Positions 7,325 to 15,893 of a stretch of 64,000 nucleotides of DNA are shown here, piece after piece. Within the stretch, counting starts at the first letter, position 1. Every line of letters begins with the position of its first letter. The position numbers and the translations under genes are program-made. Origin of the DNA: Acidobacteriota bacterium (lineage in GTDB: Bacteria; Acidobacteriota; Terriglobia; Bryobacterales; Bryobacteraceae); assembly GCA_947470805.1 (NCBI GenBank), contig CANIVU010000009.1:62001-126000 (forward strand). Reading direction: 5' to 3'. The notes beneath the pieces are model-generated. The model saw only the letters and a list, made by a program, of their open reading frames with translations. It made no database searches and was not told where the DNA came from.

Positions 7325-9397
7325 ATGCCCCGCATTCTGCTGTCGCTGCTCCTCCTGATGACCGCCCACGCCTGGGCGCAGGGCCCCATTGAGATCCTCC
7401 GCGCCACCTACGGTGCCGGCCGCACCCAGGCCGACATTACCGAAAAGGTCCGCGCCGCCATGGTCAACGGTGCCATCCAGCTCACCGTCCGCGGCGAGAA
7501 CCTCGGCGGCGATCCCGTCCCCAACACCCCCAAAACCCTCACCGTCATCTACCGCGAAAACGGCGTCCGCCAAACCGTTCGCGTCAACGATTTCGACACC
7601 CTCCGCCTCGGCATCACCTTCCGCGTCACCAAAGCCCTCTACGGCGACGGCCGCCGTATGAAGGACGTCACCGACCTCCTCAACGCCAAGGTCACCGCCA
7701 ATCGCCTAGAACTCCAAATCACCAACGCCAACCTCGGTGGCGACCCCGCCCCGGCCGTCAAAAAAGCCATCACCGTCGACTACGAATTCAACGGCACCGC
7801 CACCCAAGTCAAGCTCGACGAAGGCGAAACGCTCATCCTCCCCCCGGCGTCCGCCGCGACGCCATCCCAGCCTGTGTCAGCCCTCCGCATCCTCACCGCC
7901 AACTACAGCGGCGCAAACGTCACCAGCACCGTCGCCGCGCGCGTCGCCAATGACCATTTGGAGCTCCCCGTCTCCACCACCACCCTGAACACCGACCCGG
8001 CGCCCGGCCAGATCAAGACGCTGACCGTGGAATACGAGTACAAAGGCCAGCGCCAAACCGCCTCCGCCAGGGACGGAGAGATCCTTCGCCTGAACGCCCC
8101 GGCGCCGGCGCTGCGCATCCTCAGCGCCACCTACAGCGGCGGTCGCCGCAACAGCGCCGACGTCACCAACGCCGTCGCCGCCCGGGTCGTGAACGACATG
8201 CTGGATCTCCCCGTCTCCAGCACCACCCTGAACACCGATCCCGCTCCCGGCCAGATCAAGACCCTGACCGTGGAATACGAGTACAAAGGCCAGCGCCAAA
8301 CCGCCTCCGCCAAAGACGGCGAGACCCTCCGCCTGAACACCCCGGCCCCGGCGCTGCGCATCCTCAGCGCCACTTACACCGGCGGCCGCCGCAACAGTGC
8401 CGATGTTACCGCCGCCGTCGCCGCCCGGGTCGTGAACGACATGCTGGACCTCCCCGTCTCCACCACCACCCTGAACACGGACCCCGCTCCCGGCCAGATC
8501 AAGACTCTCACGGTCGAATACGAGTTCAAGGGCCAGCGCCAAACGGCCTCCGCCAAAGACGGCGAGACCCTCCGCCTGAACACCCCGGCCCCGGCGCTAA
8601 AAATCGTCCGCGCCACCTACGCCGGAGGCCGCCGCGCCAGTGCCGACGTCACCAACGCCGTCGCCGCCCGCGTCGCCAATGACACCCTGGAACTAACCGT
8701 CAGCGGCGACACGCTCGGCGTCGACCCCGCCCCCGGCACCGTCAAAACTCTGACCATCGAATACGAGCTGAACGGCCAGCGCCAAACCGCCACCGCCCGT
8801 GACGCCGAAGTCGTCATCCTCCCTGGCATCGTTAGCTTCACCATCTACAGCGCCACCTATGGCGCCCAAGGCCGAACCATCGATGCAACCCGCGCCATCA
8901 CCGCCCGCGTTGCCGGCAACCGCCTGGAGCTGCCCGTCACCGGCGACATCCTCGGCGGCGACCCCGCTCCGGGCGTCGTCAAGACCCTCACCGTGAACTA
9001 CGAACTCAACGGCCGCCGCCGCACCGCAACGGCCCAGGATGGCGAGACGCTCCGCCTGCCCGGTGGCGGAACAGCGTCGGCAGCGCCCGCTCTCACCAAA
9101 GGCCCCGTCGTCGCCCAGATCACCGACGCCATCCGCCCCCGTACCACCGGCGCCTGCCTCTACCGCCTGCCCAACTACGGCGGCGAAGCGCTCTGCGGCT
9201 CGTCCCAAACCGCGCTCTCCGGCGGCTTCCGTTCCGTTCGCATGAATGGCGCCACGGCGGTGGAGGTCTTCGATCAGGCCAACTTCGCCGGGCGCACGCA
9301 GACCATCACCGCCGACACGCCAGATCTCCTGCAAATTCCCGGCAGCTTCTGGCGCTACGACAGCGCGGCGATGATCCAATCCCTCCGCGCCCGTTAA
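7325..9397 (+). CDS. Secreted seven-repeat beta protein with crystallin-like C-terminus
   Basis: A 690-residue protein with signal peptide MPRILLSLLLLMTAHAWAQ, followed by seven tandem modules of about 75-81 residues (roughly residues 20-95, 96-180, 185-260, 261-341, 342-422, 423-501 and 502-580). Each module runs: an ATYG/S-type strand, D(V/I)T, a hydrophobic L-x-L-x-V strand, a DPAPG turn, then KTLTV-x-YE and a (E)TLRL strand. This pattern resembles the DUF3395 domain known from DnaJC11 and bacterial envelope proteins. The last 85 residues (CLYRLPNYGG, then VEVFDQANFAG) have the two Greek-key signatures of beta/gamma-crystallins. Modules 4 and 5 are almost identical, indicating recent duplication. 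A surface adhesive or structural role is plausible; no enzymatic motif is seen. Confidence 0.8.
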   Translation: MPRILLSLLLLMTAHAWAQGPIEILRATYGAGRTQADITEKVRAAMVNGAIQLTVRGENLGGDPVPNTPKTLTVIYRENGVRQTVRVNDFDTLRLGITFRVTKALYGDGRRMKDVTDLLNAKVTANRLELQITNANLGGDPAPAVKKAITVDYEFNGTATQVKLDEGETLILPPASAATPSQPVSALRILTANYSGANVTSTVAARVANDHLELPVSTTTLNTDPAPGQIKTLTVEYEYKGQRQTASARDGEILRLNAPAPALRILSATYSGGRRNSADVTNAVAARVVNDMLDLPVSSTTLNTDPAPGQIKTLTVEYEYKGQRQTASAKDGETLRLNTPAPALRILSATYTGGRRNSADVTAAVAARVVNDMLDLPVSTTTLNTDPAPGQIKTLTVEYEFKGQRQTASAKDGETLRLNTPAPALKIVRATYAGGRRASADVTNAVAARVANDTLELTVSGDTLGVDPAPGTVKTLTIEYELNGQRQTATARDAEVVILPGIVSFTIYSATYGAQGRTIDATRAITARVAGNRLELPVTGDILGGDPAPGVVKTLTVNYELNGRRRTATAQDGETLRLPGGGTASAAPALTKGPVVAQITDAIRPRTTGACLYRLPNYGGEALCGSSQTALSGGFRSVRMNGATAVEVFDQANFAGRTQTITADTPDLLQIPGSFWRYDSAAMIQSLRAR
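7879..8835 (+). repeat. 243-bp in-gene tandem repeats
   Basis: Four consecutive coding modules begin near 7879, 8107, 8350 and 8593 with a 243-bp spacing between the complete ones. Units starting at 8107 and 8350 are nearly identical at the DNA level, so copy number could change by recombination without breaking the frame. Confidence 0.85.
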
Positions 9398-10242
9398 AAC
9401 AGCAGCTTCAGGGCCAGCGTCATCGTGGCGATGGCCGCGGCCGGCGGGTCGATGTGCGTGTCGCCGTGGTTCAGGAAGGCGCGGGCGTACAGCTCTCCCA
9501 GCACTGCTCCGGCCACGCCGGCTCCGCAGCCGATGTACAGGTTGCCCCCGCTCGCCGCCGTCGCAATGGCGGCGGGCAGGGCAATGTGGTGCCACACCGG
9601 AATCGTGGTCCCGGTGTGCAGGAAGATCAGCCCGGTGGCGGCAAAGCCGAAGCCGGCCACGTCCCCGCCCTTGGCCACGCCGATGATGTTGGTCAGGAAG
9701 GCCGAGGCCAATCCCAGCACCGCGCCAATGGTGGCCACCTGCGGCCAGTCGCGTTGGAAGGCCAGCCATTCGCCGGGTTGAGAGCGGTCACCCATCAGTC
9801 CGGTCTTGCCGAAGGCAAAGCGGACGATCACGGCGGAGAGGAACACGGTGAGCGCCACCGAATCCGTCATCGGGCCAACGGGAGTGCCCGCAATGGCGGC
9901 CTGCAGCACGAACCCGATCACCCCAAACAGCCCGCCCACGATCAGGACATCCGGACGGTTGACGCCGGCCAGGCCCCGGCCCAGATCGCGCCCGGTGGCA
10001 TGATGGCCGGATTTCGCGGCGAACGCCGCCGCGGCCACGCCGCCCGCAAAGCTGATATGCGGCCCCAGCAACGGCCCAAAGGCCACGTTGCCGATAAACT
10101 CCTTGCCCCCGCCGCCGGCGGCGATGGCCACCCCGATCAGGACAAAGATTCCGGTAAAGATGAAGGCGGCGCTGGCGCCGAGCAGAGCGCCCAAGGCGCC
10201 TCCGGCAAAGGCCACGGGCAGGAGAGACCAGTCGATCGTCAT
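9394..10242 (-). CDS. Polytopic membrane protein of unknown function
   Basis: A 282-residue, glycine- and alanine-rich protein with about seven to eight hydrophobic segments and no signal peptide distinct from its first membrane helix (PVAFAGGALGALLGASAAF). A well-defined polar motif, NHGDTHIDPPAAA, lies just before the last helix, and GPHISFAGGVAAAAF is another recurring-looking motif. These polar residues inside a hydrophobic protein could line a channel or bind a substrate, but I do not recognise the family well enough to name a function. Its end overlaps the repeat protein's end by 4 nt (convergent). No clear ribosome site precedes the ATG at 10242. Confidence 0.72.
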   Translation of the reverse strand: MTIDWSLLPVAFAGGALGALLGASAAFIFTGIFVLIGVAIAAGGGGKEFIGNVAFGPLLGPHISFAGGVAAAAFAAKSGHHATGRDLGRGLAGVNRPDVLIVGGLFGVIGFVLQAAIAGTPVGPMTDSVALTVFLSAVIVRFAFGKTGLMGDRSQPGEWLAFQRDWPQVATIGAVLGLASAFLTNIIGVAKGGDVAGFGFAATGLIFLHTGTTIPVWHHIALPAAIATAASGGNLYIGCGAGVAGAVLGELYARAFLNHGDTHIDPPAAAIATMTLALKLLF

Positions 10243-10307
10243 ATAAGTCGCGGTTGCCTAGTTTATCAGCCGCAGCGACCCCGGCAACGCACCAGTTGCC
10301 CAAGCCG

Positions 10308-10460
10308 ATCAGGGAAACCCCAAACCACGGACTTTCCCGGTTACCCGGTACCCAGGGAAATCTGGGGAGGCTGTAAGGAAACCCAGTGGCGCAAAGACGC
10401 CGGAAAAACCCCAAATCAAAGGCAACTCCGGTAGCCCGGCTCCCAGGGAAATCCCAGCCG
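10308..10460 (-). repeat. Dispersed intergenic repeat, copy B (two-unit composite)
   Basis: Read on the minus strand it carries a type-1 unit (GATTTCCCTGGGAGCCGGGC, TACCGG) followed by a type-2 unit (GATTTCCCTGGGTACCGGGT, AACCGGGAAAGTCCG). The order type 1 then type 2 is the same as in copy C at 37191-37328. It fills most of the gap between the membrane-protein gene and the esterase gene. Confidence 0.8.
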
Positions 10461-10465
10461 AGGTG

Positions 10466-11230
10466 CTACTTGAGAAGGTGGAGGGAGCGCAGAAACGCTT
10501 CGGCCCGGCCCACCGTGTCCGGGTAGAACTTCCCGCCCTCGCGGGTCTGGTTGAAGAAGCCATGCTTCTGGCCCTCATACGGCACCAGCTCGCAGCGGCT
10601 GCCCACCGCTCGCAGCCGGGCGCAGAAGGCCTCGGCGTTCACGAAGGGCACTGTCGTATCCGCCGTGCCGTGGAACAGGATCGCCGGTGGGGTACCCTTG
10701 GTCACGTGGTGCACCGGGGAGGCCTCCGTCTCGCGGCCCACAACCTTCTCCGCGCCGTAGCCGGCGGCGGTGGTGTCCACCACGGGGTTAAACAGCACCA
10801 GCGCCGCGATCTTGTGATCCTCCGGCGGAAGGATGGCCGCCGCCGCCGCCACATGGCCTCCGGCCGAACCCCCGGCGGCCACGATCTTCTTCGGGTCAAT
10901 CCCCAGCTCCTTGGCGTGTTGGCGGACGTAGGCGATGGCGGCTTTGCCGTCAGCAATCGCGTCGAAGGGGGTAGAGTTGTGGCGGGATTTCACGCGGTAG
11001 TCGGCACAAATGGCAACGGCGCCCTTCTCGGCAAAATGGATCGCGTGGGGCTCGAACTGCTTCACCGTACCGCCCGTCCAGCCGCCGCCGAAGAAGAAGA
11101 CAATCGCCGTTCGTTTCTGGTTCGCTTTCCAGTTGGCGGGCTTGTAGACGTGGAGCTGCAGGCCCGGTTTGTACTCCTGGCCAAAGAGGAAAGACGCCGT
11201 CAAAAGGAACCACACGCTTGCAAGCCGCAT
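10466..11230 (-). CDS. Exported alpha/beta-hydrolase-3 type esterase (BD-FAE/acetyl-esterase-like)
   Basis: A 254-residue esterase. The start is ATG 11230, giving the signal peptide MRLASVWFLLTASFLFGQ; a longer frame continues upstream but only as antisense of the propeller gene. The oxyanion motif FFFGGGW replaces the usual HGGG (about residue 48), the nucleophile elbow is GGSAGG (about 120-125), the acid is in HGTADTTVPF and the His in KHGFFN. This fits lipase/esterase families acting on acetylated sugars or feruloyl esters. It is divergent from the PQQ-propeller gene with a 24-bp gap, so the two may share a promoter region. Confidence 0.88.
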   Translation of the reverse strand: MRLASVWFLLTASFLFGQEYKPGLQLHVYKPANWKANQKRTAIVFFFGGGWTGGTVKQFEPHAIHFAEKGAVAICADYRVKSRHNSTPFDAIADGKAAIAYVRQHAKELGIDPKKIVAAGGSAGGHVAAAAAILPPEDHKIAALVLFNPVVDTTAAGYGAEKVVGRETEASPVHHVTKGTPPAILFHGTADTTVPFVNAEAFCARLRAVGSRCELVPYEGQKHGFFNQTREGGKFYPDTVGRAEAFLRSLHLLK

Positions 11231-11254
11231 ACCCGAAAAGCTTAGACTATTCCA

Positions 11255-12580
11255 ATGCTGCTCCGCGCCCTCCTCATCACACTTCTTGGATTCGTTGCCG
11301 CCGTCGCGCAGGATACCTACTGGCCCCAGTGGCGCGGGCCGCGCGCGACGGGTTTCGCCCCCAAGGCGCATGACCTGCCGGTGAAGTGGTCGGAGACGGA
11401 GAACATCCTCTGGAAGGCAAAGATGCCGAGCTGGTCGGCGGCCACCCCGGTCGTCTGGGGCGATACGGTCTATGTGACCACCGCCGAGGCCGGCTTCGTG
11501 AACCCCACCTACGACACCAAGAAGCTCAGCCGCAAGGGGGAGACGTCGAGCGACAAGATCTTCCTGCTGGCGCTGGACCGCAAGACGGGCAAGGAGAAGT
11601 GGCGGGCCACGGTGGACTCGGGCAACCAGCTGTTCCGGAAGCAGAACTCGTCGTCCCCTTCGCCGATCACCGATGGCAAGCACGTCTGGATCATGACCGG
11701 GAACGTCCGTCTGTTCTGCTTTACCGCCGCCGCGGGCAAGCCGGTCTGGAAGCGGGATCTGGTGGAGGATTATGGGCAGGTCGGGCTGAACCACGGCTAC
11801 GCGTCGACGCCGCTGCTCGATGGCGACCGGTTGTACGTTCAGGTGGTCCACGGCTACCGCTCGGAGAACCCGTCGTACACGGCCGCCTTTGACAAGGCCA
11901 CGGGCAAGACGGTGTGGAAGGAACTGCGTCCCGCCCCAGGGATTGTGGAGTCCAAGGACAACTACGGGACGCCGCAGATGGCGGTGGTGAATGGCAAGAA
12001 AGAGCTGATCGTGTTCGGCGGCGACATCGCCACCGGCCAGGATCCGGCCACGGGCAAAGAGCTGTGGCGGATGGGCGGGTTCAACCCGTCGGCGTTCCAG
12101 ATGAACCGGACCATCGCCGGGTTGCTCACGGTGGGCGATCAGATCGTAGTCGGAGCCAATCGCGGGAACCCCTACATGGGCTTCAAGGCCGGCGGGCGCG
12201 GGGATGTAACCGGCAAGGCCGAACTGTGGTCCAACAAGCTGGGGCCGGACGTGCCGACGTCGGCCACCGATGGCACGCTGCTCTATGTGTTGAAGGACAA
12301 CGGCACGGTGAACTGCCTGGACCTGAAGACGGGCAAGCCGGTGTATGAGAGCCAACGCATCGCGCTGGGGACCTACAGCTCCTCGCCGCTGCTGGCCGAT
12401 GGGAAGATCTACGCCATCAACGAAGAGGGCACGACGACGGTGTACAAGGCCGGGCCGGAGTTCCAGATTCTGGGCGAGAGCAAGCTGGATGGCTACACGC
12501 TGGCGAGCCCGATCGCGGTGGACGATCAGCTATTCATCCGGACCGGCGAAGCGCTCTACGCGATCGGCCGGAAGCGGTAA
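11255..12580 (+). CDS. Secreted PQQ-like beta-propeller repeat protein
   Basis: A 441-residue protein with signal peptide MLLRALLITLLGFVAAVAQ, then WPQWRGPRATGFAP, the start typical of exported PQQ-propeller proteins in Acidobacteria and Planctomycetes. Blade signatures recur through the chain: ALDRKTGKEKWR, FDKATGKTVWKE, QDPATGKELWR and LDLKTGKPVYES, which match the BamB/PQQ repeat (A-x-D-x-x-T-G-K-x-x-W). No metal or enzyme active site is obvious, so it may be a scaffold or binding protein rather than a dehydrogenase. Its last 25 nt overlap the convergent DUF1501 gene. Confidence 0.88.
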   Translation: MLLRALLITLLGFVAAVAQDTYWPQWRGPRATGFAPKAHDLPVKWSETENILWKAKMPSWSAATPVVWGDTVYVTTAEAGFVNPTYDTKKLSRKGETSSDKIFLLALDRKTGKEKWRATVDSGNQLFRKQNSSSPSPITDGKHVWIMTGNVRLFCFTAAAGKPVWKRDLVEDYGQVGLNHGYASTPLLDGDRLYVQVVHGYRSENPSYTAAFDKATGKTVWKELRPAPGIVESKDNYGTPQMAVVNGKKELIVFGGDIATGQDPATGKELWRMGGFNPSAFQMNRTIAGLLTVGDQIVVGANRGNPYMGFKAGGRGDVTGKAELWSNKLGPDVPTSATDGTLLYVLKDNGTVNCLDLKTGKPVYESQRIALGTYSSSPLLADGKIYAINEEGTTTVYKAGPEFQILGESKLDGYTLASPIAVDDQLFIRTGEALYAIGRKR

Positions 12581-13695
12581 TCGGGGAAGACCTTGGCGAG
12601 ATCCGTTGCCGGGTTGTGGTGGCGGATGGCGGTGGCCAGGACATCGCGGAAGTCAGTCGTAACGGCCAGGTCGCGCTGCTGGTAGAGCTGTTCCTGCTCC
12701 AGGCCGGGCCACGTGCCGTGGACCTTGCCGCCGGGCAGGGCGCCGCCGAGCGAGAACATGACATTGGCATGGCCGTGGTCGGTACCGCGGGTGCCGTTCT
12801 CCTTGGCCGTGCGGCCGAACTCGCTCATGGTGACGATGGTGACATCGCCCGCGAGGGCGCCGAGGTCCTTGTGGAAGGCGGCGATCGACTGGGCGAGGTC
12901 CGTCAGCAGCTGTTCCAGGCGGGCTGGCTGGCCGGTGTGGGTATCCCAACCGGTGGTGTCGGCGAAAGCGTATTCGAGACCAGCGCCGGCCTTGATGACG
13001 GTGGCGATCTGGGCCAGGCCCTGGCCGAGGCAGGAGGTGGGGTAGGTGACCGAGGTGGCGGGTTTGTTTTTATTGATGGACTCAAGGAGGCGGATGGCTT
13101 CGAAGGTGTCCTTACCGGTGCCCTTGAGGACCGCGTCGGGGGATTGGGCGTACATGGACATGAAGTCCGACTGGGCGTTATCGCGGACCTGGAAGCCGGC
13201 GATGGTATTGACGGCGACGGCGGGTGCGGGACCGCGGAGGCTGCGGGCGAGGGTGCCGCCCATGGAGAGGGCGCGGACGGGCGAGGGCTTGGCCGTGGGC
13301 GGAATAGCGCGGTTGAGCCAGCCATCGCGGGTGGCCTTGCGGCCGGGGGTGCCGGACTCCATGAAGTCCTGGGCGTCGAAGTGGGAGCGGGTGGGGTCCG
13401 GGGAACCGGTGGCCTGGATGGCGGCAAGCTGCTTGGATTGCCAGAGGGGGAGGAGGGGCTTCAGGGCGGGGTGGAGGCTGAAGAAGCCGTCGAGATCGAG
13501 CGCGGTTTCGCGCGGGATGGCGAGAGTGGGACGGAGTGCGGTGTAGCGTTTGTCGCCGTGGGGGATGAGGACGTTGAGGCCGTCCATGGCGCCGCGCTGG
13601 AAGATGGCGACGAGGGTTTTCTTTTTGCCGTTGGGGGTTTGGGCGGCGGCGCGGGCGAGCCAGGCGGGGGCGAGGAGGAGGTGGCGGCGGGTCAT
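12556..13695 (-). CDS. DUF1501 family exported protein
   Basis: A 379-residue protein. The N-terminus MTRRHLLLAPAWLARAAAQ looks like a Tat-type leader. Typical DUF1501 elements follow: VAIFQRGAMDGLN near residue 30, LDGFFSLHPALKPLLP, SHFDAQDFMESG, DTHTGQPARLEQLL and the C-terminal VTMSEFGRTAKENGTRGTDHGHAN block. DUF1501 proteins belong to the alkaline-phosphatase/sulfatase-like fold and are usually paired with DUF1800, as here with the gene at 14232. The small decayed membrane gene upstream ends in an ATGA overlap with this start. The biochemical role of the family is unknown; an envelope or polymer-related role is inferred from export and context. Confidence 0.9.
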   Translation of the reverse strand: MTRRHLLLAPAWLARAAAQTPNGKKKTLVAIFQRGAMDGLNVLIPHGDKRYTALRPTLAIPRETALDLDGFFSLHPALKPLLPLWQSKQLAAIQATGSPDPTRSHFDAQDFMESGTPGRKATRDGWLNRAIPPTAKPSPVRALSMGGTLARSLRGPAPAVAVNTIAGFQVRDNAQSDFMSMYAQSPDAVLKGTGKDTFEAIRLLESINKNKPATSVTYPTSCLGQGLAQIATVIKAGAGLEYAFADTTGWDTHTGQPARLEQLLTDLAQSIAAFHKDLGALAGDVTIVTMSEFGRTAKENGTRGTDHGHANVMFSLGGALPGGKVHGTWPGLEQEQLYQQRDLAVTTDFRDVLATAIRHHNPATDLAKVFPDYRFRPIA

Positions 13696-14119
13696 TGTTT
13701 GGGCTCCTTTGAGGATGTGTCGGACGGAGTTGGGAGGTCGAGTATGAGTTGGTCGCGGACCGCTCGTTTATCGCCTTCCGGGAAGAGGCTGAAAAGGAGC
13801 TTCGCCAGGAAGACCAAGGCTGTGTTGAACCAGCTTTTCAGGAACGCGAAGACGATCCACGTGGAGAGTTTGCCGAGCCATTCCAGTCAGGTGTTTTCCG
13901 TGTCCAGGTTGGGGATGAAGCGGGTGGCGACTGTGGCCACGTACCAGGCGATGACGGCGGGGACCGGGACGGCGATGTAGAGGATAAGATCCGCCCCGTG
14001 GTAGCGGGCCAGCATGACAGGTCGTCCCTTTTGCGGCGGGGCTGGTTGTGGATGCGCGCAGCCAGCGCGGGCGCGGCGATGGCGCTGACGACGAAGGCGA
14101 TGGTTGCGGGGAGGGGCAT
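13692..14119 (-). pseudogene. Decayed small membrane-protein gene between DUF1800 and DUF1501
   Basis: From ATG 14119 a frame encodes a leader-like MPLPATIAFVVSAIAAPALAA and a basic stretch. Near 14015-14025 coherent coding passes to another frame, starting at ATG 14015, that reads MLARYHGADLILYIAVPVPA and ends DTENT at an in-frame TGA (13887-13889). Directly after that stop the same frame continues LEWLGKLSTWIVFAFLKSWF and a further amphipathic region to EPKQ, ending at the TGA that overlaps the DUF1501 start. The continuous hydrophobic coding character on both sides of the stop suggests one gene of about 140 residues carrying a frameshift and a nonsense codon. Two tiny coupled genes are the alternative. 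The rest of the gap (14120-14231) shows nothing convincing. Confidence 0.55.
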
Positions 14120-14231
14120 AGTTTGGGATTTAGGCGTGCGGGCCTGTGGTGTCGGGCTGGCCGAAATGCTTTGGTTGGGGCCCGCAGCGTCCCCGGGCTT
14201 TTGGGCTGGAATGGCGTCATGCTCGACCCCT

Positions 14232-15680
14232 CTACTTGCGCTGGAACTCGGGGCTGCCGAGGATGAGGCCGGCGATCTGGGCCGGGTTCGTTTCGGACTT
14301 GCTCTCGATCGCCTTCAACGTCTCCGGGGCGGGGGCGTGGAGTAACAGCGCCTGGGCGATTTCGATGGGTTTCGTCTTGTTGTTTAGCGTCTGGGCGAGG
14401 TCGATACGTGTACCTCGGACTTTGTTCTGGGTGAGCGCGAGGCCGAAGTTCATGCGGCTCAAGAGCGCCGCGGAGTTGGTCCACTCTTCGGCGAACGGAT
14501 AGTAGCCGGTTGGCTCGCCCTTACGGTAGAGCGGCTGGCCCTGGGCGCGCAGTTCCTGCTGGATCGCCAGGCTGTTGGTAACCGTGGCGTTGGTGGCGCG
14601 GAGGGCGCTGGCTACCATCTCGAACGGCATCTTCATCTTCGCGTTATAGGCGCTTGTCGCCCGGAACTCGGGAGATTTCAGCATCGTTCGCATCACTTCG
14701 CGGATGTCGCCATGGGTCTTGGTGAACGTCGCCGCCATCTTCGCGATCAGGGCGGGCGGCGGGGCGTCGGCAACGAAGCGCTGGGCGAGCTTGGTGGAGA
14801 TGAACTTCGCTGTTGCCGGGTGGTTCACCAGCATGTCGATGACCTGCAGGCCGTCGTCCTGGCCACGGCCGGGAAGGATGGCCTGGCCGAGAACGGTCTT
14901 GGCGCCGTTGTCGTGGAGCAGGGGGCGGAATTGGAACTGGGGATCCTCGCGGAGATTGGCGATGGACCAGCCGGTGAAGCAGCGGGCCACCTCCGTCACG
15001 TCGGCCTGGGTGTAGCCGTTGTCGACGCCCATGGTGTGGAGTTCGAGCAACTCGCGGGCGTAGTTTTCGTTGAGTCCGGCGGCCTTCTTGCGGCCGCGGA
15101 GGCGGGCGGTGTTGACCGAGGTCCAGTTGTCCAGATAGAACAGCATGGCCGGGTGTTTGGCCGTGGCGAGGAGCAGATCCTTGAAGTTGCCGAGGACGTG
15201 GGGGCGGATGGCGTCGCGCTCGTAGCTGGTGACCAGGAGGCGGTCGGCGCCTTTATCGAAGAAGACGTTGAAGTGGTTGTACCAGAAGTCCGCCATCAGC
15301 TCTTCGAGTTGGTGGGTGGAGTGGACGGCGCGGAGGAGCTTGGCTTCGGCGAGTTCGCGGTAGACGGTTTGGACCCGGTCGCCGCCGGGGGCAGGTTTGC
15401 GGGGGTACTTGGCGATTAGATCTTTGTTGGAGAGTTGAAGGGTTTCGAAGGTTTTGAGGCGTTCGAGGAGGGCCGGGTTTTCGGGGATCGTTTCGGGATG
15501 GAGTTGCTGGTCGATCCACTTATCGACGCCGAGCTTCTGGATGGAGGCGAGGTCTATGGGGGTGGGGCCGAACGTAAGGCGGCTGGCGGCATGGAGCGCG
15601 CGCTGATCCTTGTTGAGCTTCGTGGGGGCAGCCGGGAAAAGGGAGAGCGATAGGAGAAGAGCTAGGAATTGGCGCAACAT
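14232..15680 (-). CDS. DUF1800 family exported protein
   Basis: A 482-residue protein with Sec signal MLRQFLALLLSLSLFPAAP. Diagnostic DUF1800 features are HAASRLTFGPTP near residue 30, MADFWYNHFNVFFDKG near 145, the NENYARELLELHTMGVD motif and TEVARCFTGWSI, then the LAQRFVADAPP and MLKSPEFRA region towards the end. Length is normal for the family. DUF1800 and DUF1501 genes are commonly adjacent and are thought to act together outside the cytoplasm, but their reaction is not established. It lies directly upstream of the decayed membrane gene and the DUF1501 gene, and the tRNA-Gly gene lies 69 nt behind its start. Confidence 0.92.
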   Translation of the reverse strand: MLRQFLALLLSLSLFPAAPTKLNKDQRALHAASRLTFGPTPIDLASIQKLGVDKWIDQQLHPETIPENPALLERLKTFETLQLSNKDLIAKYPRKPAPGGDRVQTVYRELAEAKLLRAVHSTHQLEELMADFWYNHFNVFFDKGADRLLVTSYERDAIRPHVLGNFKDLLLATAKHPAMLFYLDNWTSVNTARLRGRKKAAGLNENYARELLELHTMGVDNGYTQADVTEVARCFTGWSIANLREDPQFQFRPLLHDNGAKTVLGQAILPGRGQDDGLQVIDMLVNHPATAKFISTKLAQRFVADAPPPALIAKMAATFTKTHGDIREVMRTMLKSPEFRATSAYNAKMKMPFEMVASALRATNATVTNSLAIQQELRAQGQPLYRKGEPTGYYPFAEEWTNSAALLSRMNFGLALTQNKVRGTRIDLAQTLNNKTKPIEIAQALLLHAPAPETLKAIESKSETNPAQIAGLILGSPEFQRK

Positions 15681-15749
15681 GGATACAGAACCTGTACCTA
15701 GTTAAACGCTTTTTAAGGGGGAAAGTTGCGGACCGAAGGAAAGGAGGGA

Positions 15750-15825
<76 letters not shown>

Positions 15826-15893
15826 TCAGCGACAGAAATCTCAGTATGGCATAACGGAGGAACTTTCGCAACGGGGCGGTGTCAGAAAAGTGC

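Noticed and set aside
11231-12355. N-terminal extension of the esterase at 10466
   Set aside because: The extension is antisense to the propeller gene; the internal ATG at 11230 has a proper signal peptide.
13887-13889. In-frame TGA as selenocysteine
   Set aside because: The protein shows no selenoprotein family features and no SECIS-like hairpin directly downstream; decay is simpler.
12616-13980. 454-codon plus-strand frame over the DUF1501 gene
   Set aside because: Glycine/valine/aspartate-rich antisense shadow of a confident DUF1501 gene.
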